Below, piece by piece: positions 8,203 to 16,088 of a stretch of 39,146 nucleotides of DNA. Both the position numbers and the translations under genes were made by a program. A model generated the notes under the pieces. The model was not told where the DNA came from. It saw only the letters and a program-made list of their open reading frames with translations, and did no database searches. Position 1 is the stretch's first letter, and each line of letters begins with the position of its first letter. This DNA comes from CAVQGZ01 sp964400785 (lineage in GTDB: Bacteria; Actinomycetota; Actinomycetes; Jiangellales; Jiangellaceae): the NCBI GenBank assembly GCA_964400785.1, contig CAYNWB010000021.1, forward strand, positions 1 through 39,146, in the 5' to 3' direction.

Positions 8203-8688
8203 GTGTTCTACGACGTCCACCTGCTGCCACCAGACGCGGCGGACGACCCTCGGGGCGCCCTCGTCGCCCGTGCCGCCGACGACCTCGCTGCGCGCCACGA
8301 CGACGAGCCGCCGGTGGTCGCCGCAGCCGTGGTGGCGAAGGTGCGCGCGACCTGGGTGCGTCCGGGCGAAGGGCTGCGTATCGAGGACGCCCACGGTGCG
8401 GTCACCGTTCGTCTGCCGTACTGGTACGTCGGCAAGAAGGCGCGTGAGCAGGCGAGAGTGCTGCACGCGGTCGTGTCCGAGCTCGAGAAGGCCACCGGGT
8501 GGCGTGCGTTCGACCCCCAGCTGGACGACTGGTTCTCGCGGCGCAGCTACAAGGACACCGCGGCCGTGCTGGACGCCGTCGCCGACTTCCAGGCCCGCGA
8601 ACGCATGGACACCCCTGCCGTCGACGCGCGACGCGACGCGCGGGCCTCGGCCGGAAAGCCCCGGCCGCTGTTCCGCCGCGGCTCGTAG
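8203..8688 (+). CDS. Conserved-looking hypothetical protein coupled to the aminotransferase
   Basis: 161 residues from a GTG at 8203, two bases after the aminotransferase stop, so translation is probably coupled. The N-terminal ~45 residues and the PYWYVGKKAREQ motif near residue 72-83 look structured; residues 120-161 are charged and end in a basic tail (PLFRRGS). There is no signal peptide, membrane segment or cysteine pair. I do not recognise the family. Its position suggests a job linked to the aminotransferase, but the product could equally be unrelated. Confidence 0.65.
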   Translation: MFYDVHLLPPDAADDPRGALVARAADDLAARHDDEPPVVAAAVVAKVRATWVRPGEGLRIEDAHGAVTVRLPYWYVGKKAREQARVLHAVVSELEKATGWRAFDPQLDDWFSRRSYKDTAAVLDAVADFQARERMDTPAVDARRDARASAGKPRPLFRRGS

Positions 8689-8731
8689 CGCTGGCGGGGT
8701 TCTCGGCTGGGTGCCACGACGACCGCTCGCC

Positions 8732-8737
8732 TAGGGT
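8732..8737 (+). promoter_or_regulatory. Putative purD -10 element (TAGGGT)
   Basis: TAGGGT lies 8 bases before the purD GTG at 8746, with no Shine-Dalgarno between, as for a leaderless transcript. Confidence 0.45.
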
Positions 8738-8745
8738 TGCTGCCC

Positions 8746-9999
8746 GTGCAGGTGCTGGTTCTGGGGTCGGGTGGTCGTGAGCACGCTCTTGTCGTGGGGC
8801 TGCGCGACGACCCTGACGTGACCGCGGTGCACGTCGCGCCCGGCAACGCCGGGATCGCCGCGGACGCCGACGCGGTGCACGACCTCGATCCCACCGACGG
8901 GGCCGAGGTCGTCGCCCTGGCCCGGCGCGTCGCAGCCGACCTCGTCGTGGTCGGGCCCGAGGCCCCGCTGGTCGCCGGGGTGGCCGACGCCGTCCGCGAC
9001 GCAGGCATCGCGTGCTTCGGGCCTTCGGCCGCGGCCGCGCGCATCGAGGGCAGCAAGGCCTTCGCCAAGCAGGTGATGGCGGCCGCCGGGGTGCCCACTG
9101 CGATGGCCCACGTGTGCGACACCGCCGACGAGGTCGCGGCGGCCCTCGACGCCTTCGGGCCTCCCTACGTCGTGAAGGACGACGGGCTGGCGGCCGGCAA
9201 GGGTGTCGTCGTCACCCACGACCGTGAGCTGGCCCTGGCCCATGCAGCCGCGTGCGGGCGGGTGCTGGTCGAGGAGTACCTGGACGGCCCCGAGGTGTCG
9301 CTGTTCTGCCTCACCGACGGGGAGACCGTTCGCGCCCTGCAGCCCGCTCAGGACTTCAAGCGCATCTTCGACGCCGACGAGGGCCCCAACACCGGCGGCA
9401 TGGGGGCCTACACCCCGCTGCCGTGGGCGCCCGACGGTCTGGTCGACGACATCGTCGCGCGGGTCGTGCAGCCGACCGTGGACGAGATGCGGGCGTCCGG
9501 CACCCCCTTCGTGGGGCTGCTCTACGCCGGTCTCGCCCTCACCTCGCGCGGCCTGCGTGTCGTGGAGTTCAACGCACGCTTCGGCGACCCTGAGACCCAG
9601 GCCGTGCTCGCCCTGCAGCGCACCCCGCTCGGAGCCTTGCTGTACGCGGCGTCGACGGGCACCCTCGGCCAGGTCGAGCCGCCGCACTGGCGCTCGGGCG
9701 CAGCCGTCACGGTGGTGCTCGCCGCGGCGGGATACCCGGGGTCACCCCGCACCGGAGACGCCATCTCGGGGCTCGAGGCGGCCGCCGCCGTCGAGGGCGT
9801 ACGCGTGCTGCACGCCGGCACCGCCGCGCGTGACGGCCATGTCGTCACCTCCGGCGGCCGGGTGCTGTCGGTGACCGCGCGGGGCCGCGACCTCACCCAG
9901 GCGCGTGAGCGGGCCTACGAGGCGGCCGCCCTCATCGACTTCGACGGTGTGCAGTACCGCCGGGACATCGCTGCCGTGGCGGCCCGCGGCGGCCCCTGA
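8746..9999 (+). CDS. purD: Phosphoribosylamine-glycine ligase (GAR synthetase)
   Basis: ATP-grasp enzyme joining glycine to phosphoribosylamine, the second step of de novo purine synthesis. 417 residues, normal for the family. The GTG at 8746 gives the standard start (QVLVLGSGGREHAL); a TTG at 8737 would add three residues and falls in the -10 element. Landmarks are the N-terminal GSGGREHA loop, the ATP-grasp lysine region GSKAFAKQVMAAAGVPTA, QDFKRIFDADEGPNTGGMGAY, and the GARS signature RFGDPETQ. Its TGA overlaps the ATG of the next membrane protein by one base, so the two are translationally coupled although functionally unrelated as far as one can see. Confidence 0.98.
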   Translation: MQVLVLGSGGREHALVVGLRDDPDVTAVHVAPGNAGIAADADAVHDLDPTDGAEVVALARRVAADLVVVGPEAPLVAGVADAVRDAGIACFGPSAAAARIEGSKAFAKQVMAAAGVPTAMAHVCDTADEVAAALDAFGPPYVVKDDGLAAGKGVVVTHDRELALAHAAACGRVLVEEYLDGPEVSLFCLTDGETVRALQPAQDFKRIFDADEGPNTGGMGAYTPLPWAPDGLVDDIVARVVQPTVDEMRASGTPFVGLLYAGLALTSRGLRVVEFNARFGDPETQAVLALQRTPLGALLYAASTGTLGQVEPPHWRSGAAVTVVLAAAGYPGSPRTGDAISGLEAAAAVEGVRVLHAGTAARDGHVVTSGGRVLSVTARGRDLTQARERAYEAAALIDFDGVQYRRDIAAVAARGGP

Positions 10000-11390
10000 T
10001 GGCCACCGCAACGACGAGTCGGCAACCACAGTCCCGACACTGGTCGCGCTGGTCGCGGGTGCTCGCGGTGGTCGGTGCCGCCCTCGCGCTGCTGGGTGTC
10101 TACGTCACGTTCGGCAACCCGCGCCTGGGCGGCGACCACTACGCCGCAGGCCTGACCGCATGGTCGATCGCCACGACAGGCTCGGCCGACGTCTCGGCGT
10201 TCGCCGCGCCCGACGAGGGGCTGTGGCTCTTCGCCGTCGGTGACACCGTCGTGACGAACCGGTTCGCGGGCACCGTGCTCTACGCAGTGCCGTTCTACGC
10301 CGCTGCCTCCCTGGTCACCGACGAGTTCTCGATGTGGCCGGGCATCGTCGCGGCGGCCACGTTCGCGACCGTCTCGGTGCTGTGCCTGTGGGCTGCCCTG
10401 CTGCCGCTGGGTCGCCGCGTCGCCCTCGGCGCCGCCACCGTGTTCGGGCTGGGTACCGCGACGTTCGCGGTCGCTGCCGACACCCAGTGGTCGCACGCTC
10501 CGGCCCAGGCGGCGATGGCCGCCGGCGTGCTGGCGCTCACCCGGGGTCGACTGGGCCTGGCCGGGCTTGCCTTGGGGCTGGGTGCGGCCGTTCGGCCCCA
10601 CCTGGTGGTGGTGGCGATCGCCGTGGCGGTCTGGATGGCGCTGGCCGCTCGGTCGTGGCAGCCCGCCGTGCGAATCGGGGCTGGTGCCGCTCCCGGCGTG
10701 ATTCTTCTCCTCTCGTACAACGCGATCGTCTACGGCCGATTCTGGCCCACGAACGGCCTGGAGCGCAGCGCGGAAGACGTCGCCTGGGGTGGCTCCGGCG
10801 GAGGTGTCGGGCTGGCAGCGCTGCCCGAGAACCTGCTCGGCACCCTTGCCTCTCCTGGACGCGGGGTGCTGGTGCTGTACCCCGTCCTGATCGTGCTGGC
10901 GTTCTGGGTACCGGCAGCCTGGCGACGAGCGACGCACGCCGAGCGAGCGGCAGCCGTCGGTGCGCTGACCTACCTGCTCGTCCAGCTCACGCTCAACCGC
11001 TACTCCGGCGGCTGGTGGTACTTCGGGTCACGGCTGACCATCGAGCCCCTGACGCTGGCCTTCCCGCTGCTCGTGCGCGCCTGGACCTTGCTGCCGTCCG
11101 CGGGCCTACGGCTGCTGGCCTGGGTGCTGCTCGGCTGGGGGTCGATCACGCACGTCCTCGGTGCGATCAGCGAGCAGCCCATGCTGCCCGACCGTGTGCT
11201 CAGCGACCCCTGGACGTTCTACGACCCCTGGGTGGTCGCGACGATGCGTGGTCCCGCCGTCACGGCCCTCGTGCTCGGAGTCAGCGCGCTGCTCTTCGTG
11301 CTCGGCTCGTGGGCCCTGACGCGCTGGGGACGGGAGCGGTCGCCCGGCGGCTGGAACGGTGGTGGGCTGCACGACGTCCAACGCACATGA
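9999..11390 (+). CDS. Polytopic membrane protein, possible GT-C-like glycosyltransferase
   Basis: 463 residues starting in the TGATG overlap with purD. About ten hydrophobic stretches (for example residues ~21-40, 88-105, 115-135, 143-160, 195-212, 225-240, 285-305, 315-335, 340-380, 410-435) predict an integral membrane protein. The loop after the first segment carries GGDHYAAGLTAW and is followed by an aromatic-rich region, which resembles the large first extracytoplasmic loop of GT-C family glycosyltransferases or mannosyltransferase-like proteins with an acidic motif, but I see no decisive signature. A lipoprotein gene overlaps its stop by ATGA. Called a membrane protein with only a tentative family hint. 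Confidence 0.75.
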   Translation: MATATTSRQPQSRHWSRWSRVLAVVGAALALLGVYVTFGNPRLGGDHYAAGLTAWSIATTGSADVSAFAAPDEGLWLFAVGDTVVTNRFAGTVLYAVPFYAAASLVTDEFSMWPGIVAAATFATVSVLCLWAALLPLGRRVALGAATVFGLGTATFAVAADTQWSHAPAQAAMAAGVLALTRGRLGLAGLALGLGAAVRPHLVVVAIAVAVWMALAARSWQPAVRIGAGAAPGVILLLSYNAIVYGRFWPTNGLERSAEDVAWGGSGGGVGLAALPENLLGTLASPGRGVLVLYPVLIVLAFWVPAAWRRATHAERAAAVGALTYLLVQLTLNRYSGGWWYFGSRLTIEPLTLAFPLLVRAWTLLPSAGLRLLAWVLLGWGSITHVLGAISEQPMLPDRVLSDPWTFYDPWVVATMRGPAVTALVLGVSALLFVLGSWALTRWGRERSPGGWNGGGLHDVQRT

Positions 11391-11830
11391 CCCGCAGCCT
11401 CGTTGCCCTGCTGCTCGCCACGGCCGTCACCGTTGTCGGATGTGGCTCCGACGGGCCCGAGGAGGGCGGGCAGGCTCAGGGCGACACGATGCTCGCCTCC
11501 TCCTTCCCGCTCACCAGCGTGCTGCGAGCGGCTGAGGTGGCCCTGCCGCCCGACGTGTCGATCCGGCCGATCCCGATGGATGTGCGCTGGCTGCCGGGCA
11601 ACCGCATCGAGGTGCCGGTCGAGAGGGACGGCCGAGACGCCGTGCTCGTCGTGACGGTGCTGCCCGACGAGCAGGCCTGCAGCGCGGAGTCGGCCGTGCT
11701 CGACCCCGACGAGCAGGCCGACGTCGGCGACGAGGTCTGCGAGGTGTGGGTCGCCGAGGGGCGCCTGCCGGTGGTCGTGCCCGATCCCGACGCTCCGGTC
11801 GTGGTCGATCCGTCCGACGCCGCCCGGTAG
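11387..11830 (+). CDS. Small lipoprotein of unknown function
   Basis: 147 residues, with an ATGA overlap with the upstream membrane protein gene. A signal peptide with hydrophobic core VALLLATAVTVVG ends in the lipobox VVGC with the lipidated Cys19. The mature part is acidic, valine- and proline-rich, and contains two further cysteines (QACSAE and EVCEVW) that could form a disulfide. No domain recognised. It probably sits on the outer face of the cytoplasmic membrane and may act with the membrane protein encoded just before it. Confidence 0.8.
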   Translation: MTRSLVALLLATAVTVVGCGSDGPEEGGQAQGDTMLASSFPLTSVLRAAEVALPPDVSIRPIPMDVRWLPGNRIEVPVERDGRDAVLVVTVLPDEQACSAESAVLDPDEQADVGDEVCEVWVAEGRLPVVVPDPDAPVVVDPSDAAR

Positions 11831-11864
11831 CGGCTGCGCTGCCTGCATACGGGAGGATCGGAGC

Positions 11865-13301
11865 GTGCCGGACCTCAGCCCCGCCGTGATGCCCGACGTC
11901 CTCGCGTCCCGCTACGCCTCGCCCGAGATGGCGGCGTTGTGGTCACCGCAGACCAAGGTGCGCCTGGAACGGCAGCTGTGGCTGGCCGTCCTGCGGGCTC
12001 AGCGCGACCTCGGCGTGACCGTTGCCGACGGCGTGGTCGAGGCCTACGAAGCGGTGGCCGACCAGGTCGACCTCGCCTCGATCGCCGCGCGCGAGAGGGT
12101 CACCCGCCACGACGTGAAGGCCCGCATCGAGGAGTTCAACGCCCTGGCCGGTCACGAGGACGTGCACAAGGGCATGACGTCGCGTGACCTCACCGAGAAC
12201 GTCGAGCAGCTGCAGATCCGCCGCTCGCTCGAGATCGTGCGGGCCCGCATGGTCGCGGCCCTGACCAGGCTCGCCCGCCTTGCCCGAGAGCACGAGCACC
12301 TGGTGGTCACCGGGCGCACCCACAACGTCCCGGCTCAGGCCACCACGCTGGGCAAGCGGTTCGCCTCGGCGGCCGAGGAGCTGCTGCTGGCCCTGCGGCG
12401 GATCGAGCAGCTGCTGGCGGACTACCCCCTGCGCGGCATCAAGGGGCCGGTGGGCACGAGCCAGGATGCGCTGGCCCTGCTGGGTGGTGACCCCGACCGG
12501 TTGGCCCAGCTCGAGGCGCGCGTGGCCGAGCACCTCGGCTTCTCTCGCACGCTGACCAGCGTCGGCCAGGTCTACCCCCGCTCGCTCGACCACGAGGTGG
12601 CCTCCCTGCTGGTACAGGTGGCGGCCGGCCCCGCGTCGCTGGCGACCACCCTGCGACTCATGGCCGGCCAAGAGCTGCTGACCGAGGGCTTCAAGCCTGG
12701 GCAGGTGGGCTCGAGCGCCATGCCGCACAAGATGAACAGCCGCTCGTGCGAGCGCGTCGACGGGCTGGCGGTGGTGATCCGCGGGCACGCGGGAATGCTG
12801 GCGGAGCTCGCCGGCGCCCAGTGGAACGAGGGCGACGTGTTCTGCTCGGTTGTGCGCCGCGTCGCCCTTCCGGGGGTGTTCCTGGCGACCGACGGGCTCT
12901 TCCAGACTCTGCTCACGGTGCTGGACGAGCTCGGCGTGTACCCAGCGGTGGTGCAGCGCGAGCTCGACCGCTACCTGCCCTTCCTGGCGACGACGGCGGT
13001 GCTGGTGGCGGCCGTGCAGCGAGGGGTGGGGCGTGAGACGGCCCACGCCGCGATCAAGGAGCACGCGGTCGCCGTCGCGCTCGACCTGCGGGCCGGCGCC
13101 GCGCACAACGACCTGGTCGACCGGCTCGCCACCGATGCACGTCTCGGCCTCGACCGTCAGCAGATCGAGGCCCTCATGAGCGACCCGGCCGCGTTCGTCG
13201 GCGCGGCCAGCAGCCAGGTGCAGCGGGTCGCCGCCGAGGTGGATGAGGTGGCCGCCCGATACCCCGAGGCGGCCGCCTACACGCCCCCGCCGATCGTGTA
13301 G
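11865..13301 (+). CDS. purB: Adenylosuccinate lyase
   Basis: Cleaves SAICAR to AICAR and adenylosuccinate to AMP, each with release of fumarate; acts in both the main purine pathway and the AMP branch. 478 residues, the longer type of PurB common in actinobacteria. The fumarase/aspartase-superfamily signature SSAMPHKMN is at residues 283-291, on the mobile catalytic loop, and the conserved TGRTHNVPAQ carries His153. The GTG start at 11865 has a GGGAGG ribosome site 8 bases upstream; a weak -10-like GAGGAT overlaps it. This is the one purine unit here with a clear ribosome site. A complex dyad element follows the gene. Confidence 0.97.
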   Translation: MPDLSPAVMPDVLASRYASPEMAALWSPQTKVRLERQLWLAVLRAQRDLGVTVADGVVEAYEAVADQVDLASIAARERVTRHDVKARIEEFNALAGHEDVHKGMTSRDLTENVEQLQIRRSLEIVRARMVAALTRLARLAREHEHLVVTGRTHNVPAQATTLGKRFASAAEELLLALRRIEQLLADYPLRGIKGPVGTSQDALALLGGDPDRLAQLEARVAEHLGFSRTLTSVGQVYPRSLDHEVASLLVQVAAGPASLATTLRLMAGQELLTEGFKPGQVGSSAMPHKMNSRSCERVDGLAVVIRGHAGMLAELAGAQWNEGDVFCSVVRRVALPGVFLATDGLFQTLLTVLDELGVYPAVVQRELDRYLPFLATTAVLVAAVQRGVGRETAHAAIKEHAVAVALDLRAGAAHNDLVDRLATDARLGLDRQQIEALMSDPAAFVGAASSQVQRVAAEVDEVAARYPEAAAYTPPPIV

Positions 13302-13324
13302 GGAGCGACGATTGCGCGGTGCAG

Positions 13325-13422
13325 TGCCCCTGCGCATACAAAGTGGTCGCGGCTGCCCCTGTGGGTGCCGCGTTTGCCCAGGTCACCGAGCGACGTCTGG
13401 GCACTTTGTATGCGGACGGGCA
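13325..13422. repeat. 98 bp dyad element with two internal hairpins
   Basis: Outer arms CGCATACAAAGTG (13333-13345) and CACTTTGTATGCG (13402-13414) are perfectly complementary over 13 bp and extend, past a 3-base mismatch, with TGCCC/GGGCA (13325-13329, 13418-13422). Between them lie two smaller hairpins: CGCGGC/GCCGCG (13348-13353, 13367-13372) and CCCAG/CTGGG (13377-13381, 13397-13401). The whole could fold into a three-way junction. It sits between the convergent purB and DUF4253 genes. Confidence 0.8.
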
Positions 13423-13460
13423 CGGATCGACGGCCATGCGGGCCGGCGGCGCCCGATGAG

Positions 13461-14279
13461 TCAGGTCGACCAGCGCAGCGACCAGGCCGGGGAGACCGCG
13501 ATCGTGGTGGCCAGCGCCCACATCGACCCGACGCCATGCTCCACGACATCGGGGCAGTAGGCGTAGATCTGCTCGGCCGCGGCCATGGCCTCGTCGTGAC
13601 GCACGGGGGGTCGGCGAACCCTCAGGCCCAGGGCGGTGTCAGTCAGGGCCACCAGGTCGGCCTGGTACTGCTGCGACCAGCGACGCAGCACGGCCGAGTG
13701 CTCGGTGGCCGACCAGCCGCCGACTCCGCCGAACCCGATCGCGACGGGCACCTGCCAGCCCTCGACCCCGGTCACGAGTGCGAGGTACCCGGCCGCCAGG
13801 TCGGTCTCGACGGTCGCCTCGGGTGAGGGCTCGAGCCGGGTGCGAAAGCCCAGCTCAGGGGTGGGCAGCAGCTCGAGAGCGGTGGTCAGCAACGGCTCGA
13901 CGTCGGGGGTGACCACCTCGTCAGGGTCGTGCCCCTGGCTCAGATGCCACGACTCAGGCAGCGGCGCGGAGCCGGTGAGAACCGGCCACGCCCCGGCATG
14001 GTGTGCCACGTCGTGGAGCTCGGACCAGATGCGCTGGCCCGCCCCGTTGGCGACGGGGCTCGACCAGACTGCGGCGCCCGATGCAGCCGTCCCGACCCAC
14101 ACGAGCGGACGAGGTGGGGCCACCTTGCGTGAGGCGAAGGCGTCAGCAGGCGACGGCGGGGCAGCTCCCGCCGCCGGCGCGGGTGCCGGCGGCACGTAGG
14201 CATCCTTGGCGGCGCGCCCTCCCTTCGGACGCCGCGCCGGCGCCTGGAAGAAGCGGGATACCCGGTTGCCCCTGCCCAC
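13461..14279 (-). CDS. DUF4253 domain protein
   Basis: 272 residues from a GTG at 14279. Residues 1-60 are a basic, Pro/Ala-rich and probably disordered tail. The rest matches the layout of DUF4253 proteins: a middle region with VEGWQVPVAIGFGGVGGWS followed by HSAVLRRWSQQYQADLVALTDTALGLRV and the C-terminal EAMAAAEQIYAYCPDVVEHG ending in tryptophan-rich residues. The function of this domain is unknown; members are often near immunity or contact-dependent loci but nothing here supports that. Cytoplasmic. It is divergent from purC and convergent with purB. Confidence 0.78.
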   Translation of the reverse strand: MGRGNRVSRFFQAPARRPKGGRAAKDAYVPPAPAPAAGAAPPSPADAFASRKVAPPRPLVWVGTAASGAAVWSSPVANGAGQRIWSELHDVAHHAGAWPVLTGSAPLPESWHLSQGHDPDEVVTPDVEPLLTTALELLPTPELGFRTRLEPSPEATVETDLAAGYLALVTGVEGWQVPVAIGFGGVGGWSATEHSAVLRRWSQQYQADLVALTDTALGLRVRRPPVRHDEAMAAAEQIYAYCPDVVEHGVGSMWALATTIAVSPAWSLRWST

Positions 14280-14334
14280 GGCTCCATCCCATCACGTCGG
14301 CGGGTGCGTGCCGTGGGCAGACGCGCACGGCCAC

Positions 14335-14340
14335 TACCGT
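14335..14340 (+). promoter_or_regulatory. Putative purC -10 element (TACCGT)
   Basis: TACCGT lies 7 bases before the purC GTG at 14348. The GAGG between them is too short and close to be a convincing ribosome site, so a leaderless start fits better. Confidence 0.45.
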
Positions 14341-14347
14341 GAGGCCC

Positions 14348-15259
14348 GTGTCGGCGCCACCGTCTGCAGCATCGCCCGGACCGCCGGTGCTGCCGGGCTA
14401 CACCCACCTGTACTCGGGCAAGGTGCGCGACCTCTACTCCGTCGACGGTCGCCCCGACCAGGTGCTCGTGGTGGCCAGCGACCGGGTCTCGGCCTACGAC
14501 CACGTGCTGCAGCCCCCGATCCCGGGCAAGGGCGCGGTGCTGACCGCCCTGTCGCTGTGGTGGTTCGAACGGCTCGCCGACCTGGTCGAGAACCATCTCA
14601 TCTCGGCCGAGGACGTCCCCGACGACGTGCGTGGGCGGGCCATGCTGTGCCGACGGCTCGACATGCTTGCCGTCGAGTGCGTGGCTCGCGGGTACCTCGC
14701 GGGCAGCGGGTGGTCGGACTACCGCGAGACCGGGTCGGTGTGCGGCGTGCCGCTCGAGGCAGGGCTGGAGCAGGGGGCACGCCTGGCCGAGCCGATCTTC
14801 ACCCCGGCGACGAAGGCCGCGATCGGGCACCACGACGAGAACATCGCCTTCGACGACGTGGCGACCCTCGTCGGGCAGCAGCGTGCGGAGCAGCTACGCG
14901 CGACGACCCTGGCGGTCTACCGGCGTGCCGAGGGCATCGCCCGCGACCGCGGCGTCATCCTGGCCGACACCAAGCTCGAGTTCGGTGTCGCGCCTGCCGC
15001 GCCCACCGGCCCGCTGGTGCTGGCCGACGAGGTGCTCACCCCCGACTCGAGCCGCTTCTGGCCCGCGGAGAGCTGGCACCCCGGGCGTTCCCAGCCGTCC
15101 TTCGACAAGCAGTTCGTCCGGGACTGGCTGACCTCCGCGCAGTCCGGATGGCACCGTGACAGCGATGTCCCGCCGCCCCCGCTGCCCGCCGACGTGGTCG
15201 AGCGAACGCAGCAGCGCTACCTCGAGGCCTACAGACGACTGACCGGCCGCGACCTCTAG
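14348..15259 (+). CDS. purC: Phosphoribosylaminoimidazole-succinocarboxamide synthase (SAICAR synthetase)
   Basis: Condenses CAIR with aspartate using ATP to give SAICAR, the substrate of PurB. 303 residues, of the longer type seen in actinobacteria. The first ~17 residues are a Ala/Ser/Pro-rich extension, then YSGKVRDLYSVDG and VVASDRVSAYD of the ATP site, the SAICAR synthetase signature 1 equivalent (VECVARGYLAGSGW) and signature 2 (LADTKLEFG). The GTG at 14348 is chosen because a -10-like hexamer lies 7 bases upstream. The last codons form the left arm of a 16 bp perfect inverted repeat that serves as terminator. Confidence 0.97.
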   Translation: MSAPPSAASPGPPVLPGYTHLYSGKVRDLYSVDGRPDQVLVVASDRVSAYDHVLQPPIPGKGAVLTALSLWWFERLADLVENHLISAEDVPDDVRGRAMLCRRLDMLAVECVARGYLAGSGWSDYRETGSVCGVPLEAGLEQGARLAEPIFTPATKAAIGHHDENIAFDDVATLVGQQRAEQLRATTLAVYRRAEGIARDRGVILADTKLEFGVAPAAPTGPLVLADEVLTPDSSRFWPAESWHPGRSQPSFDKQFVRDWLTSAQSGWHRDSDVPPPPLPADVVERTQQRYLEAYRRLTGRDL

Positions 15260-15289
15260 CTGCAGGCGCAGCGGGTCGCGGCCGGTCAG
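15239..15289. terminator. Bidirectional terminator, 16 bp perfect stem
   Basis: CTGACCGGCCGCGACC (15239-15254) pairs perfectly with GGTCGCGGCCGGTCAG (15274-15289) across a 19-base loop that holds the purC stop codon. It lies between the convergent purC and SHOCT genes and would work for both. No T tract, as is common in high-G+C actinobacteria. Confidence 0.8.
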
Positions 15290-15296
15290 TGGGTCG

Positions 15297-15701
15297 TCAG
15301 ACGAGCGCCTTGGCCTTGAGCTTGTCGAACTCCTCCTCGGTGATGGCGCCGGAGTCGAGCAGGGCCTTGGCCTGCGCGATCTGGTCGGACGGCGATGCCG
15401 GCTTGGCGGCGTCCTTCATCAGGTCCTTGGTGTACTCGACCTGTGCGGAGCGGTACTCCTCCATCGCCTCGATGTCGCGCTGCGCCATGCCCTTGCCGCG
15501 GGCGATCAGGTAGATCAGCGCCGTCAGAAGTGGCAGGAACAGCAGGGCGATCAGCCAGATCGCCTTGGCGAAGCCACCGAGCTGCCTGTCACGGAAGATG
15601 TCGGTGATGATCCGGAACAGCACGAACAGGTAGGCGATGAACAGGAAGATCCACAGGGTCCACAGCAGGATGTTCAGAAAGCCTTCGAGAAAGTCGGGCA
15701 T
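15297..15701 (-). CDS. Small membrane protein with PLDc_N-like and SHOCT domains
   Basis: 134 residues from the ATG at 15701, preceded by a GAGAGG ribosome site. Two transmembrane segments (about residues 9-30 and 45-66) form a phospholipase D N-terminal-like module (VLFRIITDIFRDRQLGG, IALLFLPLLTALIYLI), followed by a charged linker and a C-terminal SHOCT motif (ALLDSGAITEEEFDKLKAKAL, about residues 112-133). Such proteins are widespread in actinobacteria; SHOCT is thought to mediate oligomerisation, and the cellular role is unknown. Divergent from purS, convergent with purC. Confidence 0.85.
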   Translation of the reverse strand: MPDFLEGFLNILLWTLWIFLFIAYLFVLFRIITDIFRDRQLGGFAKAIWLIALLFLPLLTALIYLIARGKGMAQRDIEAMEEYRSAQVEYTKDLMKDAAKPASPSDQIAQAKALLDSGAITEEEFDKLKAKALV

Positions 15702-15811
15702 GGGGTCCTCTCCCAGGTGCGAAGCGTCCGCGGCGACATACGCGCGAGATCGGCCCCAATCGTACGTCGGCGAGGTCGCAGACCGTGGTCAGGCGCCTGC
15801 GACGCGCCGAC

Positions 15812-15817
15812 TACGCT
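15812..15817 (+). promoter_or_regulatory. Putative purSQL -10 element (TACGCT)
   Basis: TACGCT lies 7 bases before the purS GTG at 15825; no ribosome site intervenes. This would drive the purS-purQ-purL operon as a leaderless message. Confidence 0.45.
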
Positions 15818-15824
15818 CGCGCTC

Positions 15825-16088
15825 GTGAGCGTGGTGGTCGAAGTGATGCCCAAGCCCGAGATTCTCGACCCCCAGGGCCAGGCGGTGCTCCGCGCGCTGC
15901 ATCGCCTCGGCTTCACCGAGGTCGCCGGCGTTCGGCAGGGCAAGCGGTTCGAGCTCGAGCTGGACGGCGAGGTGGACGAGGCCGTGCTGGCCCGCATCGA
16001 GCAGGCCGCGTCCACGCTTCTGGCGAACCCGGTGATCGAGGACCATGCCGTCCACGTCGGGACGGCCGTGCACGACGAGACCGCCTGA
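15825..16088 (+). CDS. purS: Phosphoribosylformylglycinamidine synthase subunit PurS
   Basis: Small subunit that bridges PurQ and PurL in the three-part FGAM synthase and is needed for ammonia transfer. 87 residues, the usual size, with the typical beginning VVVEVMPKPEILDPQGQAV and LGF-VRQGKRFELEL core. The GTG at 15825 is taken as the start because it gives the standard N-terminus and has a -10-like TACGCT 7 bases upstream; the frame is open further but encodes nothing recognisable. Its TGA overlaps the purQ ATG by one base. Confidence 0.95.
   Translation: MSVVVEVMPKPEILDPQGQAVLRALHRLGFTEVAGVRQGKRFELELDGEVDEAVLARIEQAASTLLANPVIEDHAVHVGTAVHDETA

Noticed and set aside
15702..15824. Purine-responsive riboswitch or PurR box before purS
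   Set aside because: No conserved aptamer core or PurR-like palindrome is visible, and the -10 position implies there is no transcribed leader.
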